This document shows positions 7,102 through 15,689 of a stretch of DNA of 64,000 nucleotides, piece after piece (positions within the stretch are counted from its first letter, which is position 1; every line of letters starts with the position of its first letter). Origin of the DNA: Deltaproteobacteria bacterium (GTDB lineage Bacteria; Desulfobacterota; Desulfobacteria; Desulfobacterales; Desulfosarcinaceae); the NCBI GenBank assembly GCA_020444075.1, contig JAHLLR010000003.1, positions 1 to 64,000 on the forward strand. Reading direction: 5' to 3'. The position numbers were made by a program, and so were the translations under genes. The notes beneath the pieces were generated by a model. That model did not search any database and was not told the DNA's origin. It saw only the letters and a list, made by a program, of their open reading frames with translations.

Positions 7102-9266
7102 GCGGCCGAGCCCGCTTTTTCTTTCTCGGGCGCCGGTTTGAGCAGGATCCGCGCGTCTACGATGCTCAAGCCCTCGTGGTGAACGATGACCGGGTTGAGA
7201 TCCATCTCCTGAATCTGGGGATAGGCTTCGATAATCTCCGAGCAGACCAGCAGCAGGTTGATCAGGGCCTTTTTGTCGTAGGGCTTGTCGCCGCGCACAC
7301 CGTCCAGGATGGGGTGGGATTTGGTTTCCGCGATCATATGCTGGGCGGACCGTCGGGAGATGGGCAGTACGCGGAAGGAGACATCCTTTAAAATCTCCAC
7401 CATCACCCCGCCCAACCCATACATGATCACGGGACCGAACTGGTCGTCGATCTTGGTGCCGATGATGACCTCGATGCCTTTGTCCACCATGGGCGAGATC
7501 AGCACCCCTTCAATGCGGGCATCGGACTTATACGCCTTGGCGTTCTTGATGATTTCCCGGAAGGCTTTTTCCACATGGTCCCTGCCGGACAGGTTGAGCT
7601 GGACGCCCTTGGCGTCGCTTTTGTGCAGGATGTCCGGCGAGGCAATTTTCAGGACCACTTTGCCGCCCATGGCCTCCGCCGCCTCCGCGGCCTTTTCCGC
7701 CGTGGCGGCCATGGCATCGATGGTCACCGCCGCGCCGTGAAACCTGAGCAGTTGTTTGGCCTCGGCCTCCAGCAACGCCGTTCGACCCTGCCGGTAAACG
7801 TTGTCGATGATCTGACGCCCTTCGGGTTTGGCTTTGGCCTCCCAGTTGAGGATAAAGTCGGACTTGGCGTGATAGCGTTTCAGGTATCGGCCGTATTGGG
7901 CCAGCACGCCGATGCACTTACAGGCAATATCCAGGCTGCCGTAAACCGGGACGCCATAGTAGCGCAGCAGATCCAGGCTGTGGGGCTTTTCCGAATTGTA
8001 GAGACTATGCACGATGATGGCTTTTTTGCGGCGCTTGACCATCTTGCCCATCTGGTGGGCGGCGTCTTCTTCCATCAGGGCCAGACTCTCGGCAAAGCGG
8101 ATACCATAGCCGCCGAACAGGCCCACAATCAGCAGGCCGCCCACATTGGGGTCGCTCAGGATGATGTTGGCGCAGTCGGCAAAGACGGCCGGGTTGTCAT
8201 CGGTGCCGCCGGCCACGTCAATGGGGTTTCTCACCGAGGCCCCGCCGGGGAGGATGGCGCGCAGCTTGGACTGGGTCTTTTCTTCCAGTTCCGGAATCTG
8301 TACGCCCAGGTCGGTGAGGGTGTCGGCGGCAATCGTGGCGTGCCCGCCGCCGTCGGCCAGGATGGCGATCTGGTTGTTCTTGATCGGCGGCAGACTGGAG
8401 AGGCTTTCGGCGGCCGGGAAGAGCTCATCGGAATTTTCGATGACGATGATGCCGGCCCGCTCGAAGGCGCCTTTGGCCACTTCGGACATGCCGGCCAGGG
8501 CGCCGGTGTGGGAACCGGCGCTTTGTTTGCCGGTGGATGAGCGCCCGCTCTTGAGCAGGATTATCGGTTTGGTCTCAGTCGTCTTGTAGGCCTGCTGGAG
8601 GAATTTCCGGCCCTCCCGCATGCCTTCCACATACATGAGAATGGCGCGGGTGTCCGGGTCCTGCCGGAAGAATTCCAGGTACTCGTGAAAGCGGATGTCC
8701 GCCTCGTTGCCAACGCCCACATAGTAGGTGAATCCCTTGCGGCTCTGCAGTTTGGCTTCGGTGATCAGGGTCAGGGCCATGTTGCCGCTCTGGGTCAGCA
8801 GGGCGATGTCGCCTTTGGGAGAATTTTTCAGGCCCACCAGGTTGAGATTGTCCTTGAGGTTGATCATCCCGGAGGTGTTGGGGCCGATCAGGCGGATGTT
8901 ATGGCGGCCGGCCATGTTGAGCACCTCGCCCTCCAGGGCTTTGCCTTTTGCGCCGGTTTCACCGAAGCCCGTGGCCAGGATGATGGCGCCTTTAACCCCT
9001 TTCTTGCCGCAGTCTTCAAGAACGGCCGGAACCGTTTTCGCCGGGGTGGCAATCAGGGCCACGTCCACCTCACCCGGGATCTGAGAGACGGCGGTGTAGC
9101 ACTTCAGGCCCATGATGCTCTTCTCTTTGGGATTTACCGGATAGATGGCCCCTTCATAGCGTTCGTCCAGAAGGGTTCGAATGGTCTGGTAGCCCCGTTT
9201 GGTGGGCACCTTGGATGCGCCTACGACGGCGACGGATCGAGCGTTAAGGACATGTTCGAGTCCCAT
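7098..9266 (-). CDS. Acetate/acyl-CoA ligase, ADP-forming (alpha-beta fusion)
   Basis: A 722-residue NDP-forming acyl-CoA synthetase that converts acyl-CoA, ADP and phosphate to acid, CoA and ATP (reversible). Domain order: CoA-binding Rossmann domain (1-135; SVAVVGASKVPTKRGY), succinyl-CoA-synthetase-like domain (about 145-450) with the phospho-histidine loop SAGSHTGALAGMSE, and an ATP-grasp domain (about 495-715; GKVVLKIASPDILHKSD, YGLGGVMVEILKDVSFR). The ATG at 9266 has AAGGAG six bases upstream; a longer in-frame extension overlaps the crotonase and is rejected. It lies 14 bases after the crotonase stop and is translationally coupled to SpmAB. The acyl specificity (acetyl, aryl or branched) cannot be read from sequence. 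Confidence 0.92.
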   Translation of the reverse strand: MGLEHVLNARSVAVVGASKVPTKRGYQTIRTLLDERYEGAIYPVNPKEKSIMGLKCYTAVSQIPGEVDVALIATPAKTVPAVLEDCGKKGVKGAIILATGFGETGAKGKALEGEVLNMAGRHNIRLIGPNTSGMINLKDNLNLVGLKNSPKGDIALLTQSGNMALTLITEAKLQSRKGFTYYVGVGNEADIRFHEYLEFFRQDPDTRAILMYVEGMREGRKFLQQAYKTTETKPIILLKSGRSSTGKQSAGSHTGALAGMSEVAKGAFERAGIIVIENSDELFPAAESLSSLPPIKNNQIAILADGGGHATIAADTLTDLGVQIPELEEKTQSKLRAILPGGASVRNPIDVAGGTDDNPAVFADCANIILSDPNVGGLLIVGLFGGYGIRFAESLALMEEDAAHQMGKMVKRRKKAIIVHSLYNSEKPHSLDLLRYYGVPVYGSLDIACKCIGVLAQYGRYLKRYHAKSDFILNWEAKAKPEGRQIIDNVYRQGRTALLEAEAKQLLRFHGAAVTIDAMAATAEKAAEAAEAMGGKVVLKIASPDILHKSDAKGVQLNLSGRDHVEKAFREIIKNAKAYKSDARIEGVLISPMVDKGIEVIIGTKIDDQFGPVIMYGLGGVMVEILKDVSFRVLPISRRSAQHMIAETKSHPILDGVRGDKPYDKKALINLLLVCSEIIEAYPQIQEMDLNPVIVHHEGLSIVDARILLKPAPEKEKAGSAA

Positions 9267-9280
9267 GATAATCTCCTTTT

Positions 9281-10045
9281 TTATTTTTTGCGATCTTCGA
9301 ACGCCGTCAGGGAAGCCTGCCGTTCCTTGGTGGAGACGCAGGCCAGGCATGCCTCGACTTCGAAGTCCATGAGGGCTTCCAGGCTGACTTCTCCCAGGGC
9401 CATGTTCAGTCCCTTCTTGATCATCTTCAGGGAGAAGGATGAGTTGGCGGCGATCTTGGCAGCCATCTCCATGACCGTCTCCATCAGTTTCTCCGCCGGA
9501 ACGGCCCGGTTGACCAGCCCGATGCGCTGGGCTTCCCTACCGTCGATATATTCACCGGTGAAGAGCAACTCCCGGGCCTTGCCGGGGCCGATAAGATCCT
9601 GGACCAGCCGGAACGCGCCGCCGGTGACCGACGAGGTGACCTTGGCCTCGGGGCTGCCGATCTTGGCCTCCTCGGCGGCGATGCGGATGTCGCAGGCCAG
9701 GGCCAGTTCGTACCCGGACCCGATGGCGAAGCCGTTGACGGCGGCGATGGTGGGCTTTTCGAAGCGGATGATGGTTCGGGAGACCTCCTGGAGCGATACC
9801 AGATAGTCCCGGTAGTCCTCGATGGAACGGGTCTTGGACTCCTTGAGATCGGCACCGGTGGAGAAGGCACGCCCTTCGCCGGTGATCACCACCACCTTGA
9901 TCCGCCCGTCCGCACGGGCATCGTCCAGGGCGGTCTGCATGTCCAGCCAGAGCCGTTTGTTCATGGCGTTGAGCACCTGGGGCCGGTTGAGCCGGATGAT
10001 GGCCACTCCGTCCTGTTTGTCGTAAATGACGCATTCCAATTCCAT
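9281..10045 (-). CDS. Enoyl-CoA hydratase/isomerase (crotonase family)
   Basis: A 254-residue crotonase that acts on acyl-CoA thioesters, probably adding water to a 2-enoyl-CoA. The oxyanion-hole segments are GRAFSTGADLKE (about residue 58) and AVNGFAIGSGYELALACD (about 98-116). The two acidic residues expected for hydratases are present, in GYELAL and in IGSPEAK. The length is standard. ATG at 10045 follows AGGAGA by five bases. It is the first gene of the run crotonase - acyl-CoA ligase - SpmAB - M20 hydrolase, so it fits a pathway from an imported amide or ester through acyl-CoA to ATP. Confidence 0.9.
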   Translation of the reverse strand: MELECVIYDKQDGVAIIRLNRPQVLNAMNKRLWLDMQTALDDARADGRIKVVVITGEGRAFSTGADLKESKTRSIEDYRDYLVSLQEVSRTIIRFEKPTIAAVNGFAIGSGYELALACDIRIAAEEAKIGSPEAKVTSSVTGGAFRLVQDLIGPGKARELLFTGEYIDGREAQRIGLVNRAVPAEKLMETVMEMAAKIAANSSFSLKMIKKGLNMALGEVSLEALMDFEVEACLACVSTKERQASLTAFEDRKK

Positions 10046-10139
10046 GGCTTCTCCTGTTGCGAGTGGTTCATAAAATGAGTAGAAAGATGCAGCCTGCCTT
10101 GGCCTAAAAAATCGGGCGGGTCAAGAGAATTTTATCCAA

Positions 10140-11366
10140 TCAGGCCAAATCTTCAAGGGCCTCGCCCATCAGGCGGGCAATGGGCAGCCGTCGCGGGCAC
10201 CTGGCCTCGGCAGCCGAGTAGTCCGCCTGCCGCATCTGCCGCCGGACAGCATCGGGAAGGGCGGCGAAGCGCCGCCGGGCATCGTTAGAATCCCCGTAGT
10301 TTCTGGCATACATGAGATAGCGCATGACGTCGCCCACGGGGACATTGCCCGCGATGGCGTTCTGGCAGATGTGCGTGCAGCCGGCACAATAGTGGGAGAA
10401 TGTCTCAGTGGCATAGTGCTCCAGATGCTGCCGCTCGTTGTCGGTCAGCGACGTGCGGTCCACGGCCGCGGCGATGTTGGCCATGAGGATCGACATGGTG
10501 GGCATCTGTGAACAGATGGCAGAAATCTGCGGGTTCTCCCAAACCGCCTTGAGCTTGGCCTGCTTGTCGGTAAATCCCTTTTGCACGAATCGGCCGGCCA
10601 GTTCCAGCTCCCGGGAGGTGGTGGCGTCCACGGCCCCGCCGCCCTGGGTCTTCATGGCGGTGAGCCCGATGCCGGCGTCCACACAGGCCTTGACCGCCTC
10701 CTTCATCCGGTTCTCATGCATCAGCCTGAAATTATAGGTCATCATGATGCCGTCAACCCAGTTCAACCGGGCGGCCTCCAGCAGGCATCGCTCCATGTTG
10801 GAATGGGTCGAAAAGCCGAAGAGGCGGATTTTGCCTTCCGCTTTCTGTTCGGTGGCCCACTCGCGCATGCCGCTGTCCATGATTTCGGCGTCGCTGATCC
10901 CGTGGACGAAGAAGAGGTCGATATGATCGGTGTTCATCCGTTCCAGGGAGGTCGCCAGATCCTGGCTCATGCCGCGGCCGTTTCGGGCGGTGGATTTGGT
11001 GACCAGGAAAATTTTCTCCCGGTGTTCGGGGTAGCTTTTGAAGTACTGGCCGATGCCCGCTTCGCTGCGTCCGCCGCTGTAAACATGGGCCGTGTCCCAG
11101 TAGGTCACGCCCCAGCGCATGGCCTGCTTGAGCAAGGTCTGGTTGGAAGGGATGTCGAACATGCCCCCCAGGGATAAAATGGGGACCTGAATGCCGGACC
11201 TGCCGAAGGGACGCGTGGGCACGGCGGTGATGTCGGCCGCTTCGGCCGGCGTGGCTGTATGGGCCGCGGACAGTCCCGCCAGGGGGGCCAGTGCGGAGCC
11301 CAGGCCAACGGCGCCGGCGGATTTGATGAATGATCGGCGGGAGATATGGGTGGTTTTTTCTTGCAT
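10140..11366 (-). CDS. Tat-exported aldo/keto reductase with C-terminal cysteine cluster
   Basis: A 408-residue protein that starts with a classic twin-arginine signal (ISRRSFIKSAGAVGLGSALAP, then a cleavage-like AHTATPAEA). The barrel (about 48-300) keeps the AKR tetrad: Asp and Tyr in WDTAHVYSGG, Lys in LVTKST and His in DLFFVHG. A C-terminal extension (about 315-405) holds CAGCTHIC and a later RCPRRLPIARLMGEA, the ferredoxin-like tail known in the AKR/4Fe-4S subgroup. ATG at 11366 follows GAGGTG. It is the last gene of a cluster with polyferredoxin, DUF362 and DUF6599. Export in a folded state with a cofactor is what Tat would allow. The substrate is unknown. Confidence 0.85.
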   Translation of the reverse strand: MQEKTTHISRRSFIKSAGAVGLGSALAPLAGLSAAHTATPAEAADITAVPTRPFGRSGIQVPILSLGGMFDIPSNQTLLKQAMRWGVTYWDTAHVYSGGRSEAGIGQYFKSYPEHREKIFLVTKSTARNGRGMSQDLATSLERMNTDHIDLFFVHGISDAEIMDSGMREWATEQKAEGKIRLFGFSTHSNMERCLLEAARLNWVDGIMMTYNFRLMHENRMKEAVKACVDAGIGLTAMKTQGGGAVDATTSRELELAGRFVQKGFTDKQAKLKAVWENPQISAICSQMPTMSILMANIAAAVDRTSLTDNERQHLEHYATETFSHYCAGCTHICQNAIAGNVPVGDVMRYLMYARNYGDSNDARRRFAALPDAVRRQMRQADYSAAEARCPRRLPIARLMGEALEDLA

Positions 11367-11424
11367 GGTTGCACCTCGTTGGTTGTATGGCGCCTACCAA
11401 ATATGAATCCAGGTCTTCGCCAAA

Positions 11425-11560
11425 AAGGTTTAATTCGAAAGGGTTCAAGGATTCGAGGATCCAGGGGGTCAAGGGGTTGAATCCAGGTGAAGGTCATTTT
11501 TTAAACAATTCCCTCGAACCCTTGAATCCTGGACCCCTCGAATCCATCCACTATTTGAAT
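11425..11560. repeat. Dispersed inverted-repeat element, copy 1
   Basis: GGATTCGAGGATCCAGGG on the left (from about 11449) and the complement of CCTGGACCCCTCGAATCC on the right (to about 11546) form imperfect arms around an AT-rich centre (CATTTTTTAAACAATT). Related words (GGGTTCAAGG, CCCTTGAACCCTTGGATCC, CCTGGACCCTTCGAA) recur at 30893-31040. This looks like a small non-autonomous repeat family that sits between genes. Confidence 0.55.
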
Positions 11561-11610
11561 GCAAAAGTTGGCTTTAACGGCAATTATTATCCTAACTGCT
11601 GACCAGACGG

Positions 11611-13548
11611 TTACAGCAGCAGCCGATGCCGCCGCTCCCGCGTTTCGTTCTCGGCCGTCACGCGGATGGCCCGGCGACCCTTGACCGGGCATTCGTGTTC
11701 ACAGACTCCGCAGCCGATGCAGCGGGACGGATCCACGTAGGGCTGCTGCAGTCTCACCAGCAGGGTGACCCGGTCTCCCTTTTCGGCCGCTCCTGAAAAC
11801 GGATTGTCCGCCAGGGTAATGCCGCTGGAACCGATGTCGGCAATTCTGGCGGGCGGTATGTTGCGGCGGCCGTCAATGGCAACGAAATAGTCCCCGGTTG
11901 CCAATTGGTCGGAAGGCAGCACCGGGCCTTCGATGAGCAGCCGATTGCCCGTTATGCCCTGAAGGCGGATGTCTCCACCTAAGCGAATCGGCCGATACTC
12001 CTCGCGGGTGAAAATCGCCTTGGGGCTCACCGGACAGTTTTCCTGGCAGACGATGCAGGGGCGGTCCATGGCCCAGGGCAGGCAGCGACCCCGGTCGACA
12101 AAGGCCGTGCCAGTGCGGATCGGGCCTCTGGATTGGAATGTCCCCTTTCCCAGCCGCTCGTCCAAGGCTATCGGCCGGATGGCCGCGGTGGGGCACAGGT
12201 TGCCGCAGGCGATACAGCCTTGCTGGCACCCGCTGGTGCCCATGCGAAAGTTCAGGACCGGCGTCCATATCCCTTCGATTCCGGCTTGAAGGCCTGCCGG
12301 GTGGATTACGTTGGTGGGACAGATCCGCATGCACTGGCCGCACTTGATGCAGCGCTGGAGAAATTCCCCCTCCGCCAGGGATCCCGGGGGACGGATCACC
12401 GCCGGGTTCCAGGCCTCGCCGGTCATGCCGGCCAGTCGCGCCAGGGGAACGGCTGCCGCCCCCGCGGCCAGGGTGGCCACAAATTCCCTTCTGGAGATAT
12501 CCGGAACGGAAATTTCTCCGGCGGCCGATGCATGCTGGTGAAAACCCATCACGTCATGACGGCAGGCCGCCAGGCAGTTCATGCACAAGACGCACTCGGG
12601 AGACCGGAGAACGGTCGCCGGTTCGCATCCGCCCTCGCAATATCGGTCGCAGGCACCGCAGGCGGTGCAGCCGTCGGCTTTCTGGCCCACCCGCCACAGG
12701 GCGTTTTTCCCCAGGAGGCCGAACAATGCTCCCAGCGGACAGACAAACCGGCAGTAAAAGCGCGGGACGGCCAGGTTGAGAAAAACCGCCGCCCAGAAGA
12801 GGGCACCCATGGCAAAAACGCCCGGATAAAGACGGCTGGCCGCGGAAATGGAGATCAGGCGGCCGTCAACCAGCGGCAGCAGGGTCAGGTTTACCGTCCG
12901 GTAAAAGAGCGGGATCGGATCCAGCAGGCCGGTCTGCAGGGATGCGGCCAGCAGGCGGGAACCGTCCGTTAAAAGACTCAGGGCGGCAACGCCGATGGCC
13001 GCCATGACAATGCCCGCCGTCCAGCGTTTCACCGATCTTTTGGCTGCCCGGGCGGCCCCGGCAATCAGAACCAGCATTACAGCGACAATGCCTGCCGCCT
13101 TGGCGGGCGAGTCGATGGAAACGCGCAGCAGGCGGCCGATCAGGTCACCGGCGGCGGCGGCAAGCAGGAAGACGAGCAGGGCATACTTGACGCCCTGGCC
13201 CCGGCGGTAGCGGTTGGCAGCGATCATCATCGATGCCTTGCGGCCCCGGTTGGCCAGCCACCCCACGGCCTGGTGCAGGGCCCCGAAGGGGCAGAGCCAG
13301 CCGCAGAAAAAACGGCCCAGCAGAATGGTCACGATTACGGTTAAAAGTCCCCACAACAGGCCGGCGTAAAGCGTGCCGGTAGCCAGGAGGGTACCCAGGC
13401 CCACCAGCGGATCCAGTTGGATCAGCCAGTTGACCGGCCATCCGCGCAGCTGCCACCACTGCTCTCCCAGGGTGGCAACGATGCAGAACCACAGGAAGAG
13501 CAGGAAGAAAAAAATCTGACTGATGCGTCTGGCGGTGACAATGCTCAT
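11611..13548 (-). CDS. Membrane polyferredoxin (NapH-like plus NapG-like fusion)
   Basis: A 645-residue electron-transfer protein. The N-terminal half has about five membrane helices and two CxxxCP loops (FFCGWLCPFGALHQ near residue 80 and YCRFVCPLGALFG near 265), as in NapH/MauN. It is followed by soluble clusters CTACGACDRYCEGGC and CVLCMNCLAAC. Near residue 350 an internal twin-arginine motif (DISRREFVATLAAG) precedes a hydrophobic stretch, and then four more 4Fe-4S segments: CIKCGQCMRICP, CQQGCIACGNLCP, CIVCQENCP and CIGCGVCEHECP. The second half resembles the Tat-exported NapG. Its ATG overlaps the DUF362 stop (ATGA), so the two are translationally coupled. The likely role is carrying electrons across or along the membrane to the exported partners. 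Confidence 0.85.
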   Translation of the reverse strand: MSIVTARRISQIFFFLLFLWFCIVATLGEQWWQLRGWPVNWLIQLDPLVGLGTLLATGTLYAGLLWGLLTVIVTILLGRFFCGWLCPFGALHQAVGWLANRGRKASMMIAANRYRRGQGVKYALLVFLLAAAAGDLIGRLLRVSIDSPAKAAGIVAVMLVLIAGAARAAKRSVKRWTAGIVMAAIGVAALSLLTDGSRLLAASLQTGLLDPIPLFYRTVNLTLLPLVDGRLISISAASRLYPGVFAMGALFWAAVFLNLAVPRFYCRFVCPLGALFGLLGKNALWRVGQKADGCTACGACDRYCEGGCEPATVLRSPECVLCMNCLAACRHDVMGFHQHASAAGEISVPDISRREFVATLAAGAAAVPLARLAGMTGEAWNPAVIRPPGSLAEGEFLQRCIKCGQCMRICPTNVIHPAGLQAGIEGIWTPVLNFRMGTSGCQQGCIACGNLCPTAAIRPIALDERLGKGTFQSRGPIRTGTAFVDRGRCLPWAMDRPCIVCQENCPVSPKAIFTREEYRPIRLGGDIRLQGITGNRLLIEGPVLPSDQLATGDYFVAIDGRRNIPPARIADIGSSGITLADNPFSGAAEKGDRVTLLVRLQQPYVDPSRCIGCGVCEHECPVKGRRAIRVTAENETRERRHRLLL

Positions 13549-14561
13549 GAAACCTGTATTTCCTTTGGGTTCAACGACCGGTAGTCGGCCGTACCGGCCC
13601 CGACCCTTTCCGCCTTGGCGATATAGGGCAGGTCGGCGGCCGTCCGGCCAAGCAGTTCGGCCCCCACGGCATCGGCGGCTACCGGATCGGTGCTGACGAT
13701 CAGGGTGCCGGTGGGTTTGAGGTCGGACAGGGAACCCCCGGTGGGTCCGTTGGTCAGCATGGACTGGGTGCCGTCCAGCACCACCACCGTGGGCCGGATC
13801 ATCATGGCCAGTTCCTGGATGATGGTGTGGATATCCTGGTGAAAGATGTTGCGCCGGCCGCCCAGCAGGCCGTACCAGTTTTTCAGGGTCATGGAGGCGC
13901 CGCTGCGGTGGTGATCTTTCACCGGGGCCAAGCCGATGATGCGGTCCGACCGGGCCAAGGGGGCGTAGAGAACCGGCCAGTCCCGGATCAGGCGTCCGCC
14001 CGCCACCGTGAATCGCTCGAACAATGCTTCGCGGGGCACCACCACCTCGGCGCCGACCCGGCGGGCCGCCGTATCGATGCCGGTAAGGGCAAAGCAGGAG
14101 GCCGGGTCATTGATGGGGTTGTCGGTTATGGTTACGCGCGAAGCACCGGCGTCCAGGCACAATCGCACCACGGCAGCCACCAGGTCCGGGTGGGAGGTGG
14201 CGCCCAGGGTCGGCGGCGAGGCAAAGGCGGCGTTGACCTTGAGCAGAACGCGTTCGCCGGGTTTGACGAAGGCTTTCATGCCGCCTAATGCTTCGAAGGC
14301 CGCCCGAACGGTGGCCGCCCTATCCATACCTTGGACCGTTCCCCGGGCAATGCAGAGCTTGCCCTTCATATCGGGGATGGAGAAATCGGGGATCTTCACC
14401 GATGCGCCGGCACCGGACAATCCATCCGGGCCGCTGCTATCGTAAAAACCAAAACCCAGGGCTCCGGCTGCGGCCACCGAAAACCCTGCGCGGGTGCATC
14501 GGCCCAGAAATTCCCGTCGATCGATGGGTGTTTCAGTCAAGATAGTGCCTTTTGGATGCAA
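13545..14561 (-). CDS. Tat-exported DUF362 protein
   Basis: A protein of about 338 residues with a twin-arginine signal (IDRREFLGRCTRAGFSVAAAGAL) and one DUF362 domain: KPGERVLLKVNAAFASPPT, SHPDLVAAVVRLCLDAGASRVTI, NWYGLLGGRRNIFH and VVVLDGTQSMLTNGPTGG, VSTDPVAADAVGAELLG. DUF362 proteins are widespread in anaerobes, often next to ferredoxin domains, with no firmly known reaction. Here the iron-sulfur part is supplied by the next gene, which overlaps it by four bases. There is no ATG; TTG at 14561 or TTG at 14537 must start it, so the N-terminus is uncertain by eight residues. Confidence 0.82.
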   Translation of the reverse strand: MHPKGTILTETPIDRREFLGRCTRAGFSVAAAGALGFGFYDSSGPDGLSGAGASVKIPDFSIPDMKGKLCIARGTVQGMDRAATVRAAFEALGGMKAFVKPGERVLLKVNAAFASPPTLGATSHPDLVAAVVRLCLDAGASRVTITDNPINDPASCFALTGIDTAARRVGAEVVVPREALFERFTVAGGRLIRDWPVLYAPLARSDRIIGLAPVKDHHRSGASMTLKNWYGLLGGRRNIFHQDIHTIIQELAMMIRPTVVVLDGTQSMLTNGPTGGSLSDLKPTGTLIVSTDPVAADAVGAELLGRTAADLPYIAKAERVGAGTADYRSLNPKEIQVS

Positions 14562-14647
14562 ACATGTATTTCTTTGGTCTTTATCGGGGCTGCTATCGAA
14601 ATCGCTATCGGTTGTTGTTTTTGCTCCAAGGATATATGCTTTCTTTT

Positions 14648-14669
14648 CGATCCCGATCCCGATCCCGAT
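14648..14669. repeat. Short tandem hexamer (CGATCC) repeat
   Basis: The unit CGATCC is present three times plus CGAT, ending directly at the stop codon of the DUF6599 gene. A looser related array (ATCGAAATCGCTATCGG) lies at about 14595-14611 in the same 108-base spacer. It may be a slippage-prone spacer or part of a dispersed repeat. Confidence 0.5.
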
Positions 14670-15677
14670 TTATTCCCCCAATCGTTCCAGATGACCGGCC
14701 AATTGCCCGGCCAGACTGCCGGCCGCCTCCAGACTGCCGGCTTCGTGAATGCCTGCCAGGTATTTCCCTCTGCTGAAGATGATTTCATAAGTGTCGAAGA
14801 ACCGTATGACGGCCGCGCCTTCAAAGGGATGGGGCGCATCAGCGCTGGCGGCACCATAGGATACCAAGGTTTGCCGGTATTGTGCGGCCAGCGCGGCAGC
14901 GGCAGCGGCGGTCTGCCGGTCGGATACAAATGCGGTCAACCGGGTGCCGTCGATCAGGTATTCAGCCGTATAGATCCGGTCCAGTTGTTCATATCCGAAG
15001 GCGTTGGCGGTAACCAGTTGAAGACTTTCAGCCTGAAGCCCGCTCGCGGGAAACATATCGGCTCCGGGTGCGCTGGCCACCGTGGCGCCGCCGTGCGTCT
15101 GCACAAAGGCGCGGGCCAGCTGGCCGGTGGCCTGTTGCAGCGCGTCGGAGGCGTCCGTACCGATGATTTCCAGATAGAATTTTTCGTGGGCCATGAACAG
15201 GGCATTTTCCGTGCGGTAGGCATTGGGGACCGTGCCGTCGGCCCGGGCCCCTTCCCGGCGCTGCATGCTGAAAACGGAGAAGGCGTTTTCCGGTGTGGCC
15301 ATGTCGTAGATGAACACCTCCACCCAATTGCCTGCAGCGTTGTCCATGCTGAACCGCTGGGTGCTCAGGGAGACGAACCCGGAAGAGAGGTAGAGGTCCG
15401 CCCGGCCGTTGATTTTCTCATAAAGCGTGTCCGGGCCGAACCGTTCCGGGGGAGAGAAGGGAGCCAGTTTCGACCCCGTGGTGTCCACTACCGCCGACTG
15501 ATCCGGGTCGGACGGCAGCGCCTGCTGATGGGATTCCGGCCGCAGGGCGACCACCGCCGGGTTGATCCGGAACTGGCGCATGAATACGCCGGCTCCCGCG
15601 ATCAACAATATGGCCATGAAAGCCATTGACAGGCGGGTTTCGATTTTTCCCGGTTTTTTATGCGCGGTTGTTTTCAT
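14670..15677 (-). CDS. DUF6599-type exported/anchored protein
   Basis: About 335 residues. One N-terminal membrane segment (LSMAFMAILLIAGAGVFM, about 15-32) anchors or exports the rest. The mature part has FGPDTLYEKINGRADLYLSSGF, WVEVFIYDMATPENAFSVFSMQRR, and a repeat-like late block (QLDRIYTAEYLIDGTRLTAFVSD, AAVIRFFDTYEIIFSRGKYLAGIHEAG). From memory this is the DUF6599 family, which keeps company with polyferredoxin, DUF362 and AKR genes in Desulfobacterota. ATG 15677 is preferred over the GTG three codons earlier. It is the first gene of the redox cluster, transcribed toward lower coordinates. Its function is unknown; an accessory periplasmic role is likely. Confidence 0.7.
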   Translation of the reverse strand: MKTTAHKKPGKIETRLSMAFMAILLIAGAGVFMRQFRINPAVVALRPESHQQALPSDPDQSAVVDTTGSKLAPFSPPERFGPDTLYEKINGRADLYLSSGFVSLSTQRFSMDNAAGNWVEVFIYDMATPENAFSVFSMQRREGARADGTVPNAYRTENALFMAHEKFYLEIIGTDASDALQQATGQLARAFVQTHGGATVASAPGADMFPASGLQAESLQLVTANAFGYEQLDRIYTAEYLIDGTRLTAFVSDRQTAAAAAALAAQYRQTLVSYGAASADAPHPFEGAAVIRFFDTYEIIFSRGKYLAGIHEAGSLEAAGSLAGQLAGHLERLGE

Positions 15678-15689
15678 CGCCGTCACCGC

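Noticed and set aside
11400-11560. TTCGAATCC-like words suggesting a tRNA
   Set aside because: The sequence cannot fold into a cloverleaf; the words belong to the inverted-repeat element.
14331-15629. Open frame on the plus strand across the DUF6599 gene
   Set aside because: Crosses a spacer and a supported gene in antisense; no start signal or domain.
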